From assembly GCF_029525555.1 (NCBI RefSeq), contig NZ_JAPDHZ010000004.1, positions 806,001 to 870,000 on the forward strand: a stretch of 64,000 nucleotides of DNA. The letters run 5' to 3'. Origin of the DNA: Cohnella ginsengisoli. GTDB taxonomy: Bacteria > Bacillota > Bacilli > Paenibacillales > Paenibacillaceae. The notes beneath the pieces are model-generated. The model was not told the origin of the DNA and ran no database searches. It saw nothing but the letters and a program-made list of their open reading frames with translations. Below, in pieces: positions 26,023 to 35,111 of the stretch. Every line of letters starts with the position of its first letter. Positions within the stretch are counted from its first letter, which is position 1. The position numbers and the translations under genes are program-made.

Positions 26023-26905
26023 GCGCCGCGGATAACGATTCGATCGAAGTCGAAGGCTTCGAGATCAAGGTGACAAACCCGGATAAGCTGATGTGGCCCG
26101 AAGCCGGCATTCATAAGGCGATGTATTTGCAAAAGCTCGTCGCCTTGTCCCCTTACTTGCTGCCCTATTGCAAAAACCGGTACATGACGGCCATCCGTTA
26201 TCCGGACGGAGCGGGCGGGAAGGCTTTTTTATCAAAAAAAACGCGCCGGAGCCGCTGCCGCCTTTCGTGCGGACGGCGGTGCGGGACCAAGTTCGCTATA
26301 TCGTCGCGGATACGCTGCCGACCTTGCTGTGGATGGGCAATCTCGCCGCGCTCGAATTCCATCCATCGTTCGAATACGTAGGCGGAGAGGAGCCGGCCGA
26401 ATGGGTGCTCGACATCGATCCGAGCGAGGCGCTCCGCGGACGGCTGATGGAGGCGGTCTCTTTGATCGGAGAAGCGCTGGAAGACATGGGCATAGCCTCC
26501 GTACCCAAGACGAGCGGCGCCACGGGCGTGCAAATTGTCATCCCTGTTCGACCTGGCTACACCTTCGATGAATTGCGAAAGGCGGGAGGTTTCGTCGGCA
26601 AGTACTTATCCGAAAAATATCCGAAGCTGTTCACCGTCGAACGGCTGATCAAAAATAGAAAAAACCTGATCTACGTCGATTATGTCCAGCATGCGGCGGG
26701 CAAAAGCCTTTCCGCGCCTTATACGCCCCGCGGGCGGCCGGAAGCGACCGTGTCAACGCCGTTGACCTGGGAAGAAGTGCGGAACGGCGCCGATCCGCGC
26801 GACTTTACGCTGCATACGATCGAAGCGAGGCTCGCAGAGAAAGGCGACCTGATCGCGGCGGCGCCGAAGCAGTCCCTGGAGGCAATTTTACGTTTTCTGA
26901 AATAA
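26019..26905 (+). CDS. LigD-type polymerase/primase domain protein (frameshifted)
   Basis: 295 residues after repair. Archaeo-eukaryotic primase-fold polymerase that fills gaps at NHEJ junctions. Landmarks are KVTNPDKLMWPEAGIHK, YPDGAGGK, FFIKKNAPEP, ALEFHPSFE, EWVLDIDPSE (metal-binding Asp pair), KTSGATGVQIVIPV and RKNLIYVDYVQHAAGKS. The frame breaks near 26216-26230, where one base appears to be missing (T or G run); this is one of few deletions in the window. ATG 26019 overlaps the ligase stop. Confidence 0.88.
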
Positions 26906-26946
26906 GTGCAGCGACTGCAAACTGTAACAAATTATGGCTATACGGC

Positions 26947-26980
26947 CCCGATTCTTATGATGTACACTATAAGAATCGGG
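26947..26980 (+). repeat. Perfect 12-bp inverted repeat before kinase gene
   Basis: CCCGATTCTTAT (26947-26958) and ATAAGAATCGGG (26969-26980) flank a 10-base loop. The right arm runs into the ribosome site of the next gene and no T-run follows. It could be an operator or an RNA hairpin affecting translation. Confidence 0.6.
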
Positions 26981-26989
26981 AGGTGTGAC

Positions 26990-28446
26990 ATGGATATAGG
27001 CGCGGCATTTTTTTACGAGCATCACCATCCTGATCACGTTTACGTTTTTATTTAACCTCATTTACAAATACGTGTTTCAGCATACGTCCGACTACTTGAA
27101 GCAGATCGCGATGATCGTCGGCTTTATCGCGTTAGGATGGCTTGCGATGAAGTTCGGCGTCCGGTACAACGGATCGGCCATCTTCGATCTTCGCAACGTG
27201 CCGATCATCTTCGCGACGCTCGTCTTTCGCGATCCGAGAACGATTCTGGCGATCGGCTTCGGCATTGCGCTGGCGCGATTCGGCATCAACGGGATGTCGG
27301 CGTCCGCGTTCACCGCTTTTTGCAACATCTCGACGCTCGGCATCGCGGGTTCGATACTTGTCGGCTTGTACAGACGAAGACCGAATTGGGGCTATCCAGT
27401 CAAGGCGGCGATCTCGCTGCTGACGATCAACGCTCTTCAGGTCGGAGGCATCCTTGCCTATGGAGCGCTCGATCGCGTCAATTATGCTACCCATATTTTG
27501 CCTTACTCGCTGCCGGCCACGCTTTTGCTCGGCACGTTTTTTCTGTTTATCATCCGCGACTTTTTCCTGGACCAGCAGCGTGCGGTTCAGCTTAAGGCGA
27601 CCAACGAGGCGCTGGAGAAACGGACGTCGGAACTGCTTGATAGCCAGAAGTTGCTAGAGGAAAAGGCCGAACTGATCCTTCAGGCCTCCAAGTACAAATC
27701 GGAGTTCATGGCGAACATGTCGCACGAGTTGAAAACGCCGCTCAACAGCATCATTCTGCTGTCGCAGATGATCGGCGAATCCGAGGACGGCGTCAGCTTC
27801 GAGGACAACCGCCGATATGCGAACATCATCCAGGCGTCCGGCGAGCAGCTGCTTCATATGATCAACGATATTTTGGACTTGTCCAAGGTCGAAGCCGGCA
27901 AGATGGATATCGTGTTGGACTTTTTGTCGCTTAGCGATACGGTCGAACTGCTTCATCGTCAGATGAAGCCGCTAGCCGAAGTGAAAAATCTCGAGTTGCG
28001 CCTGCAGGTGAATGAAGACGTGCCGCAGACGCTGCTGTCGGACGGGTTGCGGTTGGGCCAGATTTTGCGAAATTTGCTCATTAATGCCGTTAAATTCACG
28101 GACAACGGTTATGTCGCGCTGCTCGTCTCGACCGAGCGTCCGGTGAACGGAGCGGGGGGATAGCCAAGTCGTCTTCACGGTGAAGGATACGGGCGTCGGC
28201 ATCGAGAAGAGCAAGCAGGAACTGATATTCGAAGCGTTCAGGCAGGAGGACGGTTCCATCAACCGCCGCTTCGGCGGGACGGGGCTCGGACTGTCGATCA
28301 GCCTGCAGCTCGCGACTTTGCTCGGCGGGTCGCTTTCGCTGAAAAGCGAAAAGGGAGAAGGGAGCGAATTTTCGCTGCGTCTGCCGATCGTACAGGCGCT
28401 CGAGGCATCCGTATCGGCCAGACAAACGGCTGCTGCTTCCGAATAA
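26990..28446 (+). CDS. Membrane sensor histidine kinase with LytS-like 6-TM sensor (frameshifted)
   Basis: 484 residues after repair. The N-terminal 190 residues hold about six hydrophobic helices of 5TM-5TMR_LYT type (FTFLFNLIYKYVF, IVGFIALGWLAM, IIFATLVFRDPRTILAIGFG, CNISTLGIAGSILVGLYRRRPNWG, ATLLLGTFFLFIIRDFF). A coiled coil, HisKA (MSHELKTPLNS) and HATPase (LLINAVKFTDNG, DTGVGIEKSK, GTGLGLSI) follow. ATG 26990 lies behind GGGAGGTG. Breaks are the seven-T run at 27008-27014 and the six-G run at 28154-28159. No response regulator is adjacent. The sensor type suggests detection of a cell-envelope or murein-linked signal, which is inference. Confidence 0.85.
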
Positions 28447-28518
28447 GAGGCGTTTGAAGAGGGGGCCTTGACTAAGCCCCCTGCCGCCTGCGCACCATGT
28501 TTACTTGCCTCCGGCGGT

Positions 28519-28547
28519 TTGATACGTCGTGTCAGGCGTGGTACAAT
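28519..28547 (+). promoter_or_regulatory. Sigma-A promoter of the aldo/keto reductase gene
   Basis: TTGATA (28519-28524), 17 bases, TACAAT (28542-28547), 45 bases before the start codon. Confidence 0.75.
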
Positions 28548-28591
28548 TATAAACGCGCGTTTACAACACAAAATCGAAAGAGGTGCTGCAC

Positions 28592-29541
28592 TTGAAGTAC
28601 AGAAAACTAGGCCAATCCGGCCTTAAAGTCAGCGAGATCAGCTTCGGCAGCTGGATGACTTATGGGCACACGGTCGGTCAAGACACGGGCGCGAAGCTGA
28701 TCGATCGCGCGTTCGAGCTCGGCATCAATTTCATCGATACGGCGAACGTGTACGAGCAAGGCGAGGCCGAGCGCATGCTCGGCGAAGTGCTGCCCCGTTA
28801 TCCGCGGGAATCGTACGTGCTGGCGACGAAGGCTTTTTGGCCGATGGGCCAAGGACCGAATGAACGCGGATTGTCCCGCAAGCATGTGTACGAGCAGTTG
28901 AACGCCAGCCTCAAGCGGCTGAAGCAGGATTACGTAGACATTTTCTACTGCCATCGCTACGATCCGGACACGAGACTCGAAGAGACGCTGCGGACGATCG
29001 AGGATTTCGTGCGTCAGAGCAAGGTGCTGTACGTCGGCGTGAGCGAGTGGACGGGCGCCCAGATCCAGGAGGCGCTACAAGTCGCGGATAAATACTTGCT
29101 GGACCGGATCGTCGTCAACCAGCCGCAATATAACATGTTCTACAGGAATATCGAAAGCGACGTCCTGCCGGTCAGCGAGAAAAACGGTCTGTCCCAGGTC
29201 GTATTCTCTCCCCCTCGCGCAAGGCGTACTGACGGGCAAGTATCGGCTTGGACAAAATCTGCCTTCGGACAGCCGAGCGGCGGATCCGAAGACGAACATG
29301 TGGATCAAAGGCTTCCTGACCGAAGCGCACCTGCAAAAAGGTCGAACAGCTGGATGCCGTCGCCAAGGAGTTGGATCTGTCGCTGTCGACGCTTGCGATC
29401 GCCTGGATTTTGCGTCACGAGAGCGTGGCCAGCGCGCTCGTCGGCGCCACGAAGACGTCCCAGCTCGAAGAAAACGTCAAGGCGTCCGGCGTTTCGCTGT
29501 CGCAGGAGACGATCGATCGCATCGAGACGATCCTGGCCTGA
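28592..29541 (+). CDS. Aldo/keto reductase, K+-channel beta-subunit-like (frameshifted)
   Basis: NADPH-dependent oxidoreductase, 315 residues after repair. TTG 28592 lies eight bases after AAAGAGG and starts the normal MKYRKLGQSGLKVS. The catalytic tetrad is visible: Asp and Tyr in FIDTANVYEQGEAE, Lys in LATKAFWPMG and His in DIFYCHRYDPDT. The cofactor end is FSPLAQGVLTGKY and SALVGATKTSQLEENV. Breaks are the C-run at 29210-29214 and the A-run at 29335-29339, one base too many each. The substrate is unknown; this subgroup reduces small aldehydes and methylglyoxal. Confidence 0.85.
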
Positions 29542-29646
29542 CGCGTTCTGCCAGCCGCCTGTCACGCCGCGCGATGCGCCCGAACTGATTCATCCTGCTC
29601 GCGATCGTCCAAGTTATGAATAGACGAACCGACAGGAGGGATGGCT

Positions 29647-29842
29647 ATGCCTTGGGATAAAGACGACTATCCGGATTCGCTTAAAAACTTCATGGCGCCC
29701 GTACGCAACAAGGCGATCGACATCGCCAACGAGCTGCTGAAGGACGGCTACTCCGAGCAACGGGCGATCTCGATCGCCACCGCGAAAGCCAAGGAGTGGG
29801 GCGAGGATCACGACAAACAGATTCGCAAAAAAAGGGCACTGA
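29647..29842 (+). CDS. YdaT-like small protein (frameshifted)
   Basis: 64 residues after repair. ATG 29647, seven bases after AGGAGG, is preferred to ATG 29641. The sequence MPWDKDDYPDSLKNFMAPVR, then AIDIANELLKDGYSEQRAIS and ATAKAKEWGED, matches the general-stress YdaT family as I recall it. A seven-A run at 29827-29833 extends the frame into the terminator; with six A the protein ends KKGH just before the hairpin, which strongly supports the correction. Soluble, helical; molecular role unknown. Confidence 0.65.
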
Positions 29843-29845
29843 CAA

Positions 29846-29893
29846 ACAAGGGAGCGAACGTCCGCGATGGACGGTTCGCTCCCTTGTCTTTTA
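29846..29893 (+). terminator. Rho-independent terminator
   Basis: ACAAGGGAGCGAACGTCC pairs with GGACGGTTCGCTCCCTTGT (one bulge), followed by a T-rich stretch, directly after the YdaT-like gene. Confidence 0.85.
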
Positions 29894-29920
29894 TCGAAGT
29901 CATCTCGGCGCGGCGCCGTC

Positions 29921-30355
29921 TTACATCTTCAATCCGCTCATGAGCGGCATGATCGTCTTGATCATGTCCATGCCCATCTTCATGAGCGGCAGCGCCTTCT
30001 GCATGAAGCCCATCAGATCGTCGAGACCGCCGAGTCCGCCCAATCCGCTGCCGAGACTGACGCCCGCGGCGCTGCCGGCGCCTGTTCCGGCTGCCGCGCC
30101 CGGGGCTGCCGGAGCAGCAGGCGCTGCCGCCGCAGCAGCGCCCAAAGCGCTGATCCTCGCTTTTTGCCATGAACGCTTCGCCGCCTGCGGATTCCACTTT
30201 TCCGATCCGCGTACGCCCGAGAGCGTGAGCTCGCCGCCTTTGATGTCTCCGATCAGCCCCACGTAGTACGACCCGTCCTTCATCAGAATGCACACGGGCT
30301 GCCCTTGGTAAGACTGCAAGTTTTTGCGCGTCCGCGCGTTCGGACGAACAGCCAT
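29921..30355 (-). CDS. Small barrel protein with Ala/Gly linker and Met-rich tail
   Basis: 144 residues, not firmly recognised. ATG 30355 follows AAGGAGGTGAT. Residues 1-50 look like a small Sm/SH3-like beta barrel (NLQSYQGQPVCILMKDGSYY, GLIGDIKGGELTLSGV). The middle is an Ala/Pro/Gly linker (GAAAAAAPAAPAAPGAAAG). The C-terminal 30 residues are hydrophobic and unusually rich in Met (MGFMQKALPLMKMGMDM, IMPLMSGLKM), like an amphipathic helix. The frame is intact. The layout suggests a membrane-peripheral or spore-coat protein; this is inference. Confidence 0.55.
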   Translation of the reverse strand: MAVRPNARTRKNLQSYQGQPVCILMKDGSYYVGLIGDIKGGELTLSGVRGSEKWNPQAAKRSWQKARISALGAAAAAAPAAPAAPGAAAGTGAGSAAGVSLGSGLGGLGGLDDLMGFMQKALPLMKMGMDMIKTIMPLMSGLKM

Positions 30356-30563
30356 AGCCGATCACCTCCTTTATTCGACGGCTCGAATCGTATAGGATAG
30401 CGTTATACGGCTTTCGATCCGTCTCCGGTTGACGCATCGCCGGTAACTAAAGACGGCGACGACGTTTTACCTTACTCCCTCCATTTTATGCGCGACAAAC
30501 GGGATAGTTTGTGCATCTATCCATCCCTGCCGACAGTAACGGCAGGAAGAAAGGGGATTGCCG

Positions 30564-31559
30564 ATGACAGAAGTCGAGACAGGCCTTCCGGCGCTCGCGA
30601 CTTTCGCAGGCGGATGCTTCTGGTGCATGGTCAAGCCTTTCGACGAGCTGCCTGGCATCATCAGCGTCACGTCCGGGTATACGGGCGGCCACACCGATCG
30701 TCCGACCTACGAATCGGTCGGCAGCGAGACGACGGGCCATGCGGAAGCGGTGCAGATCGCCTTTTTCCCGAACCTGTTTCCGTACGAGCGGCTGCTCGAC
30801 ATTTTTTGGCAGCAGATCGACCCGACGGACCGCGGCGGTCAGTTTGGCGATCGCGGCAGCTCGTACCGGACGGCGATCTTCTATCACGACCAAGGGCAGC
30901 GCGAGCTCGCCTTGGCGTCGAAGCAGGCGCTTGAATCTAGCGGACGGTTCAAGTCGCGGATCGTGACGGAGATCCTGCCCGCCGGTCCTTTTTATCCGGC
31001 GGAGGAAGAGCATCAGCATTATTACAAGACGCACGTGCGGCACTACAAGCTGTATGTCGAAGGGTCCGGCCGCGAGGACTATCTCCGCCGCGCATGGCGG
31101 ACCAAACAGGACGAAGCGAGCCTCCGGCGCAGGCTGACGCCTTTGCAATACGAAGTGACCCAACACGGCGCGACCGAACCGGCATTCGACAACGCGTACT
31201 GGAACTTCTATGAACCCGGCATATACGTGGACATCGTCACCGACGATCCGTTGTTCGGTTCCGAGGACAAGTTCGACTCGGGGACGGGCTGGCCCAGCTT
31301 TACGAAGCCGCTGCACGAAGGCTTGGTGGGAAGGGAGGCCGACTATCGGGGAGGTACGGTGCGCACGGCGATCGCGAGCCGGCTCGGACGTACGAGACTC
31401 GGTTATTTGCATTACGACGGTCCGGGGCCTGACAAGCTCCATTACCTCGTCAATTCGGCCTCGCTCCGCTTCGTGCCGGCGAGCGGGCAAGCGAACGCGG
31501 CAGCGCTGAATGGCGATCATTTCAAATTGAACGAACAAATGTTCGATAAAAGGTTGTAA
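30564..31559 (+). CDS. msrA: MsrA-MsrB fusion with degenerate MsrB half
   Basis: 331 residues, intact. The N-terminal half is methionine-S-sulfoxide reductase MsrA, with the catalytic Cys in FAGGCFWCMVKPFDELPG and the support motifs VTSGYTGGHTDRPTYESV, TTGHAEAVQI and EEEHQHYYKTH. The C-terminal half has the MsrB fold signature (LTPLQYEVTQHGATEPAFDN, GIYVDIVTDDPLFGSEDKFD, GTGWPSFTKPL). However, the catalytic Cys of the RYCxNS motif is Leu (HYLVNSASLRF), and both active-site His of HLGHVF are lost (RLGYLH). The R-sulfoxide activity is therefore probably absent. ATG 30564 follows AAAGGGG. Cytoplasmic repair of oxidised proteins is expected from MsrA. Confidence 0.85.
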   Translation: MTEVETGLPALATFAGGCFWCMVKPFDELPGIISVTSGYTGGHTDRPTYESVGSETTGHAEAVQIAFFPNLFPYERLLDIFWQQIDPTDRGGQFGDRGSSYRTAIFYHDQGQRELALASKQALESSGRFKSRIVTEILPAGPFYPAEEEHQHYYKTHVRHYKLYVEGSGREDYLRRAWRTKQDEASLRRRLTPLQYEVTQHGATEPAFDNAYWNFYEPGIYVDIVTDDPLFGSEDKFDSGTGWPSFTKPLHEGLVGREADYRGGTVRTAIASRLGRTRLGYLHYDGPGPDKLHYLVNSASLRFVPASGQANAAALNGDHFKLNEQMFDKRL

Positions 31560-31623
31560 ATCCCGGCGCGCCACATTAAAATGGAAAAGAATACGATTCC
31601 AAGAGATGGAAAGGGCCGAAGAC

Positions 31624-32410
31624 ATGAACGTCCGATATGCAGAGATCGACGAGGCGATCGCCTACATTCATCAGAATTTGGACGAGCCTCTGCCGTTGTC
31701 GCGCCTCGCCCGTCACGTCGCTTTCAGCTCTTATCACTTCGCGAGGATTTTCAAGGAACGAATCGGCCTTCCGCCGCTGTATTACGTATCGTCGCTGCGC
31801 CTGGAGCGCGCCAAGGATCTGCTGCTCAACTCGAACCTGTCCGTCCGGCAGATCGGGCTCGAGATCGGACAGCAGAGCCTCGGCACATTTACGACCCGCT
31901 TCACCGAGCGGGTCGGCATGACGCCGGGGGGAGTTCCGCCAATCCGAACCGGAGGCCGCCAGATACATGCGCGCGCTTCGCGAGCTGTCCGATTGGCAGG
32001 AGCACGCCGCGGCCTCCGAGCCGGGAGGCATGCAGGTGACCGGCACCGTCGTCGCCGACGAGCCGTTCGACGGCTTCGTGCTGATCGGCTTGTTCGCCAA
32101 GCCGATTCCCGAGGGGATGCCGATCTACGGCACGCTGCTGCCCGGGCTCGGCAGGTTCTCCTTCAGGGGCGTGAGGCCCGGCGTCTATTATCTCATGGCG
32201 ACTTCTGTCGCTTGGGAGATGCAGGCCAAGGACTTTCTGCTGCCGCAGCGGACGCTGCGCACAAGGTCCAGAGCGCCGCTGTTCGTCGGACCGCTCGGCG
32301 AGCTGCATCCGCAGCAGGTCAAGCTGTATCCGCCTCAACCCGACGATCCGCCGATCCTCATATCGCTGCCAGTACTCATGAATCAATTTTTAAGCAGAAT
32401 GGGCAAATGA
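31624..32410 (+). CDS. AraC-family transcriptional regulator (frameshifted)
   Basis: 261 residues after repair. Unusually, the AraC DNA-binding domain is N-terminal: two helix-turn-helices in PLSRLARHVAFSSYHFARIF and VRQIGLEIGQQSLGTFTTRF. A C-terminal beta-rich domain follows (VTGTVVADEPFDGFVLIGLF, GRFSFRGVRPGVYYLMATSV), possibly ligand-binding. The break is the six-G run at 31926-31931 (five expected), exactly at the domain junction. ATG 31624 is chosen because AAAGGG precedes it; ATG 31606 is an alternative. The target is unknown. Confidence 0.8.
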
Positions 32411-32429
32411 TCGTTCAAGCTGAAGAGCG

Positions 32430-32458
32430 AAGCTTCGCATACGCGCGAAGCTTTTTTT
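32430..32458 (+). terminator. Rho-independent terminator
   Basis: AAGCTTCGC and GCGAAGCTT form a stem around ATACGC, followed by five more T. Confidence 0.85.
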
Positions 32459-32557
32459 GCGTCGATTTAGGCGATTGCGAAGGGGCGGCTTGTCCATGCG
32501 CAGGACATTTTGTCCGCGCGGTCCTTGGCTCGCGTCCAACCGCGGCATAGAGCGTCA

Positions 32558-32566
32558 TGCTATAAT
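32558..32566 (+). promoter_or_regulatory. Extended -10 promoter of the RR-ABC-HK operon
   Basis: TGCTATAAT with no good -35 box, 38 bases before the response regulator start. Confidence 0.55.
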
Positions 32567-32603
32567 GGCGATAGTCTTGCTAGCGGAACAGGAGTGTCGG
32601 AGG

Positions 32604-33306
32604 ATGGCGGAGCGCCTGCATATATTGGTCGCGGAAGACGACGACGATATCAATCGGCTGCTCTGCAGCGTGCTTCGGTCGAGCGGGCACGAGCCCCAGC
32701 CGGCTTATTCCGGGACGGAAGCGGAGCTTTATCTGGGAACCCGCGAGTGGGCGATGGTGCTGCTCGATCTGATGCTGCCCGGCAAGCGGGGGGGAAGCGC
32801 TCCTGGAGGAGATCGGCGAACGATACGGCTATCCGGTCATCGTCATCTCCGCCAAAAGCGAGCAGCATTCGAAAATTTCGGCGCTTAAAACAGGCGCCGA
32901 CGATTATATCACCAAGCCGTTCGACCTCGAGGAGGTCGCAGCGCGCATCGATTCGGTGCTGCGCCGGTACCGGAGACTTCCGCAGACGCTAGCGAACAGT
33001 CCGGCCCTGCTGCAGCACAAGGATCTCGCGCTCGATCCCGAAGCGAAGACCGCGCGCGCCGGAGGCGTGCAGCTGTCGCTGACGGCCCGGGAATATGACA
33101 TCCTGGCTCTGCTCTTATCTAATCCGAAGAAGCTGTTCGCCAAAGCGAACCTGTTCGAGAGCGTATGGGGCGAGGATTATCTCGGCGGCGGGGAAAACGT
33201 CGTCAACGTACATATCAGCAACCTGCGCAACAAGCTCGCGAGAGCGAATCCCGAGGAAGAATATATCGAGACGATCTGGGGAATGGGCTATCGTCTTAAA
33301 TCTTAA
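32604..33306 (+). CDS. OmpR-family response regulator (frameshifted)
   Basis: 233 residues after repair. Receiver domain with acidic pocket AEDDDD, phospho-Asp in VLLDLMLPG, switch region VIVISAKSE and Lys in YITKPF. The winged helix is C-terminal (LSLTAREYDILALLLSNPKK, WGEDYLGGGENVVNVHISNL, TIWGMGYRLKS). The break is the seven-G run at 32788-32794, six expected. ATG 32604. It heads an RR - ATPase - permease - kinase set, so the kinase at 35112 is the likely partner and the ABC genes the likely targets. Confidence 0.9.
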
Positions 33307-33311
33307 GCTTT

Positions 33312-33357
33312 TCTTATGAATCGGCTTTACCAAGTCTTATGAATCGGCCTCTACACT
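33312..33357 (+). promoter_or_regulatory. Direct repeats and -10 box before ABC genes
   Basis: TCTTATGAATCGGC occurs at 33312-33325 and 33335-33348, a 23-bp step. TACACT at 33352 could be the -10 box. Tandem half-sites two helical turns apart are typical of OmpR-family targets. Confidence 0.6.
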
Positions 33358-33385
33358 TGAAGACAAGAAGGGGAGGCTGAAATGA

Positions 33386-34309
33386 ATGAACGAGTTCGTG
33401 CTTCGAACGCACCAATTGACCAAACAGTACAAAAGCCAGACCGCGCTCGACCGCGTGGATCTCTCGATTCGCCAAGGGACGATTTACGGCTTCATCGGGC
33501 AGAACGGGGCGGGCAAGTCGACGCTGATGAAGCTGGTGACGGGGCTGGCATTTCCGACGTCAGGTACGGTGGAGCTATTCGGATCCACGGGGAGCGCCGA
33601 ACTTGTCAAGGCGCGCAAGCGGATGGGCGTTTCCATCGAAAATCCGGCGCTATACCCGCTGCTGACGGCGTCCGAAAATCTGGAGGCGCACCGGCTCCAG
33701 CAGGGCATACCGGGCCGGGAGACGGTGAAGCGTACGCTCGAACTGGTCGGCCTGTCGGGAACGGGGAGGAAAAAAGCAAGAAACTTCTCGCTCGGCATGA
33801 AGCAGCGTCTGGCGCTCGGCGTCGCGCTGCTCGGGTCGCCCGAATTTCTCATTCTTGACGAGCCGACGAACGGGCTCGATCCGATGGGCGTCGTCGAGAT
33901 GCGCGATTTGCTGACAAAGCTTAACCGGGAGATGGGCATCACGATCCTGATCTCCAGCCATATCCTTAGCGAGCTCCATCTGCTGGCCACGCATTATGGC
34001 ATCATCCACAAAGGTAAGCTGCTTGAGCAGTTGACGAGCAGGGAGCTGCAGGAAAAGTGCAGGCAGTTCATCCACATCAAGGTCGATCGCCCTGAACGTG
34101 CCGCGGCCGTTATCGAGCGGGAGCTGTCGACGACGGCGTTCGAGGTGACGAACGACGGCTCGATCCGTTTGTTCGCGTACTTGGATCGTCCGGCGACGGT
34201 CTCCGCGGCGCTCGTCGGCGAGGGACTCGCGCTCGAGCAGTTCATGCCGATGGGCGAGGACCTGGAGAGCTACTTCACCTCGCGGATCGGAGGCGGCGAA
34301 CATGCTTAA
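33386..34309 (+). CDS. ABC transporter ATP-binding protein
   Basis: 307-residue ATPase of the bacitracin/lantibiotic-immunity type. Walker A is GQNGAGKST, signature NFSLGMKQRLALG, Walker B FLILDEPTNGLD, switch His in ISSHILSELH. A C-terminal 80-residue extension follows the ATPase core, as in LanF-like proteins. ATG 33386 follows GGGGAGG. It overlaps the permease start by eight bases. Together with the single permease it probably exports or extrudes an antimicrobial peptide; the substrate is inference. Confidence 0.88.
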   Translation: MNEFVLRTHQLTKQYKSQTALDRVDLSIRQGTIYGFIGQNGAGKSTLMKLVTGLAFPTSGTVELFGSTGSAELVKARKRMGVSIENPALYPLLTASENLEAHRLQQGIPGRETVKRTLELVGLSGTGRKKARNFSLGMKQRLALGVALLGSPEFLILDEPTNGLDPMGVVEMRDLLTKLNREMGITILISSHILSELHLLATHYGIIHKGKLLEQLTSRELQEKCRQFIHIKVDRPERAAAVIERELSTTAFEVTNDGSIRLFAYLDRPATVSAALVGEGLALEQFMPMGEDLESYFTSRIGGGEHA

Positions 34310-35069
34310 TCTGCTGCGTTCGGAATGGTACAAACTGCTGCGCAACCGTTCGTTTTGGCTGCTGCTATCCCTTTTGTTCGTATCCGCGGCGTCTTACGTG
34401 CTGCTCAATTATTTCGACGACCCGAACGACGGGGGCGCGCTCTCCGGGACGACCGGCCTCGATATGCTGACCGCGGCGCTGGGCGGCAACAATTACATCA
34501 TCAAGATCGGACTTAGCGTCTTGGCGGGCTTTTATATTTCGGGCGAATACGCGACGGGGACGATCAAGCGGGCGGTCGCTTCCGGCTACAGCCGCGCAAT
34601 GTACATTACGGCCAAAATGATCGTTTTTATATTCGGTTCCATGCTGGCCGCGCTCGTATTTCCGGTCGTGAATCTTGCGCTTGGCGCCATGCTTTTCGGT
34701 CTCGGAGAGATACAGGGCGTGTCGGAGACGGGATTTATCCTTAAATCCTTTGCGCTGACGCTTGCGTTCGCAGCCGCCTTCGGAGCCGTGACCGGCGCCA
34801 TCGCGACGCTGCTGACGGACAGCGGCAAGACGATCGGCTTCGCATTCGTATTCTATTTTTTCGCGGACGGACTGTACGTCATGGCGGGGCGGCATCTTCC
34901 TTTTATCAAGACGCTATACGAGCATTCTATATTTAATCTTATTAACCATTATGCGGATCCTAAGATGAGCGCAGCAAGATTTGCCGAGAGTCTTTACGTC
35001 CCAGCGTTGGTCGCCATCGCATTCGCAGCCGTCGCTGTCGCGGTTTTCATACGCAAGGAGATCAAGTAA
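34302..35069 (+). CDS. ABC-2 type permease
   Basis: 255-residue membrane protein. The N-terminus LLRSEWYKLLRNRSFWLLLS is typical of ABC-2/LanE-G permeases. Six spans can be seen, including SFWLLLSLLFVSAASYVLLN, IVFIFGSMLAALVFPVVNLA, SFALTLAFAAAFGAVTGAIA, TIGFAFVFYFFADGLYVMAG and VPALVAIAFAAVAVAVFI. It overlaps the ATPase gene by eight bases. The kinase gene follows after 42 bases. Confidence 0.85.
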   Translation: MLNLLRSEWYKLLRNRSFWLLLSLLFVSAASYVLLNYFDDPNDGGALSGTTGLDMLTAALGGNNYIIKIGLSVLAGFYISGEYATGTIKRAVASGYSRAMYITAKMIVFIFGSMLAALVFPVVNLALGAMLFGLGEIQGVSETGFILKSFALTLAFAAAFGAVTGAIATLLTDSGKTIGFAFVFYFFADGLYVMAGRHLPFIKTLYEHSIFNLINHYADPKMSAARFAESLYVPALVAIAFAAVAVAVFIRKEIK

Positions 35070-35111
35070 CGCATTCGATATAAAGGCGCACCTAAGGAAG
35101 GAGGCAGGCGC

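Noticed and set aside
30495..30546. Two small hairpins before the MsrAB gene as a riboswitch
   Set aside because: ACAAAC/GTTTGT and CCTGCCG/CGGCAGG are short, with no conserved riboswitch core and no terminator.
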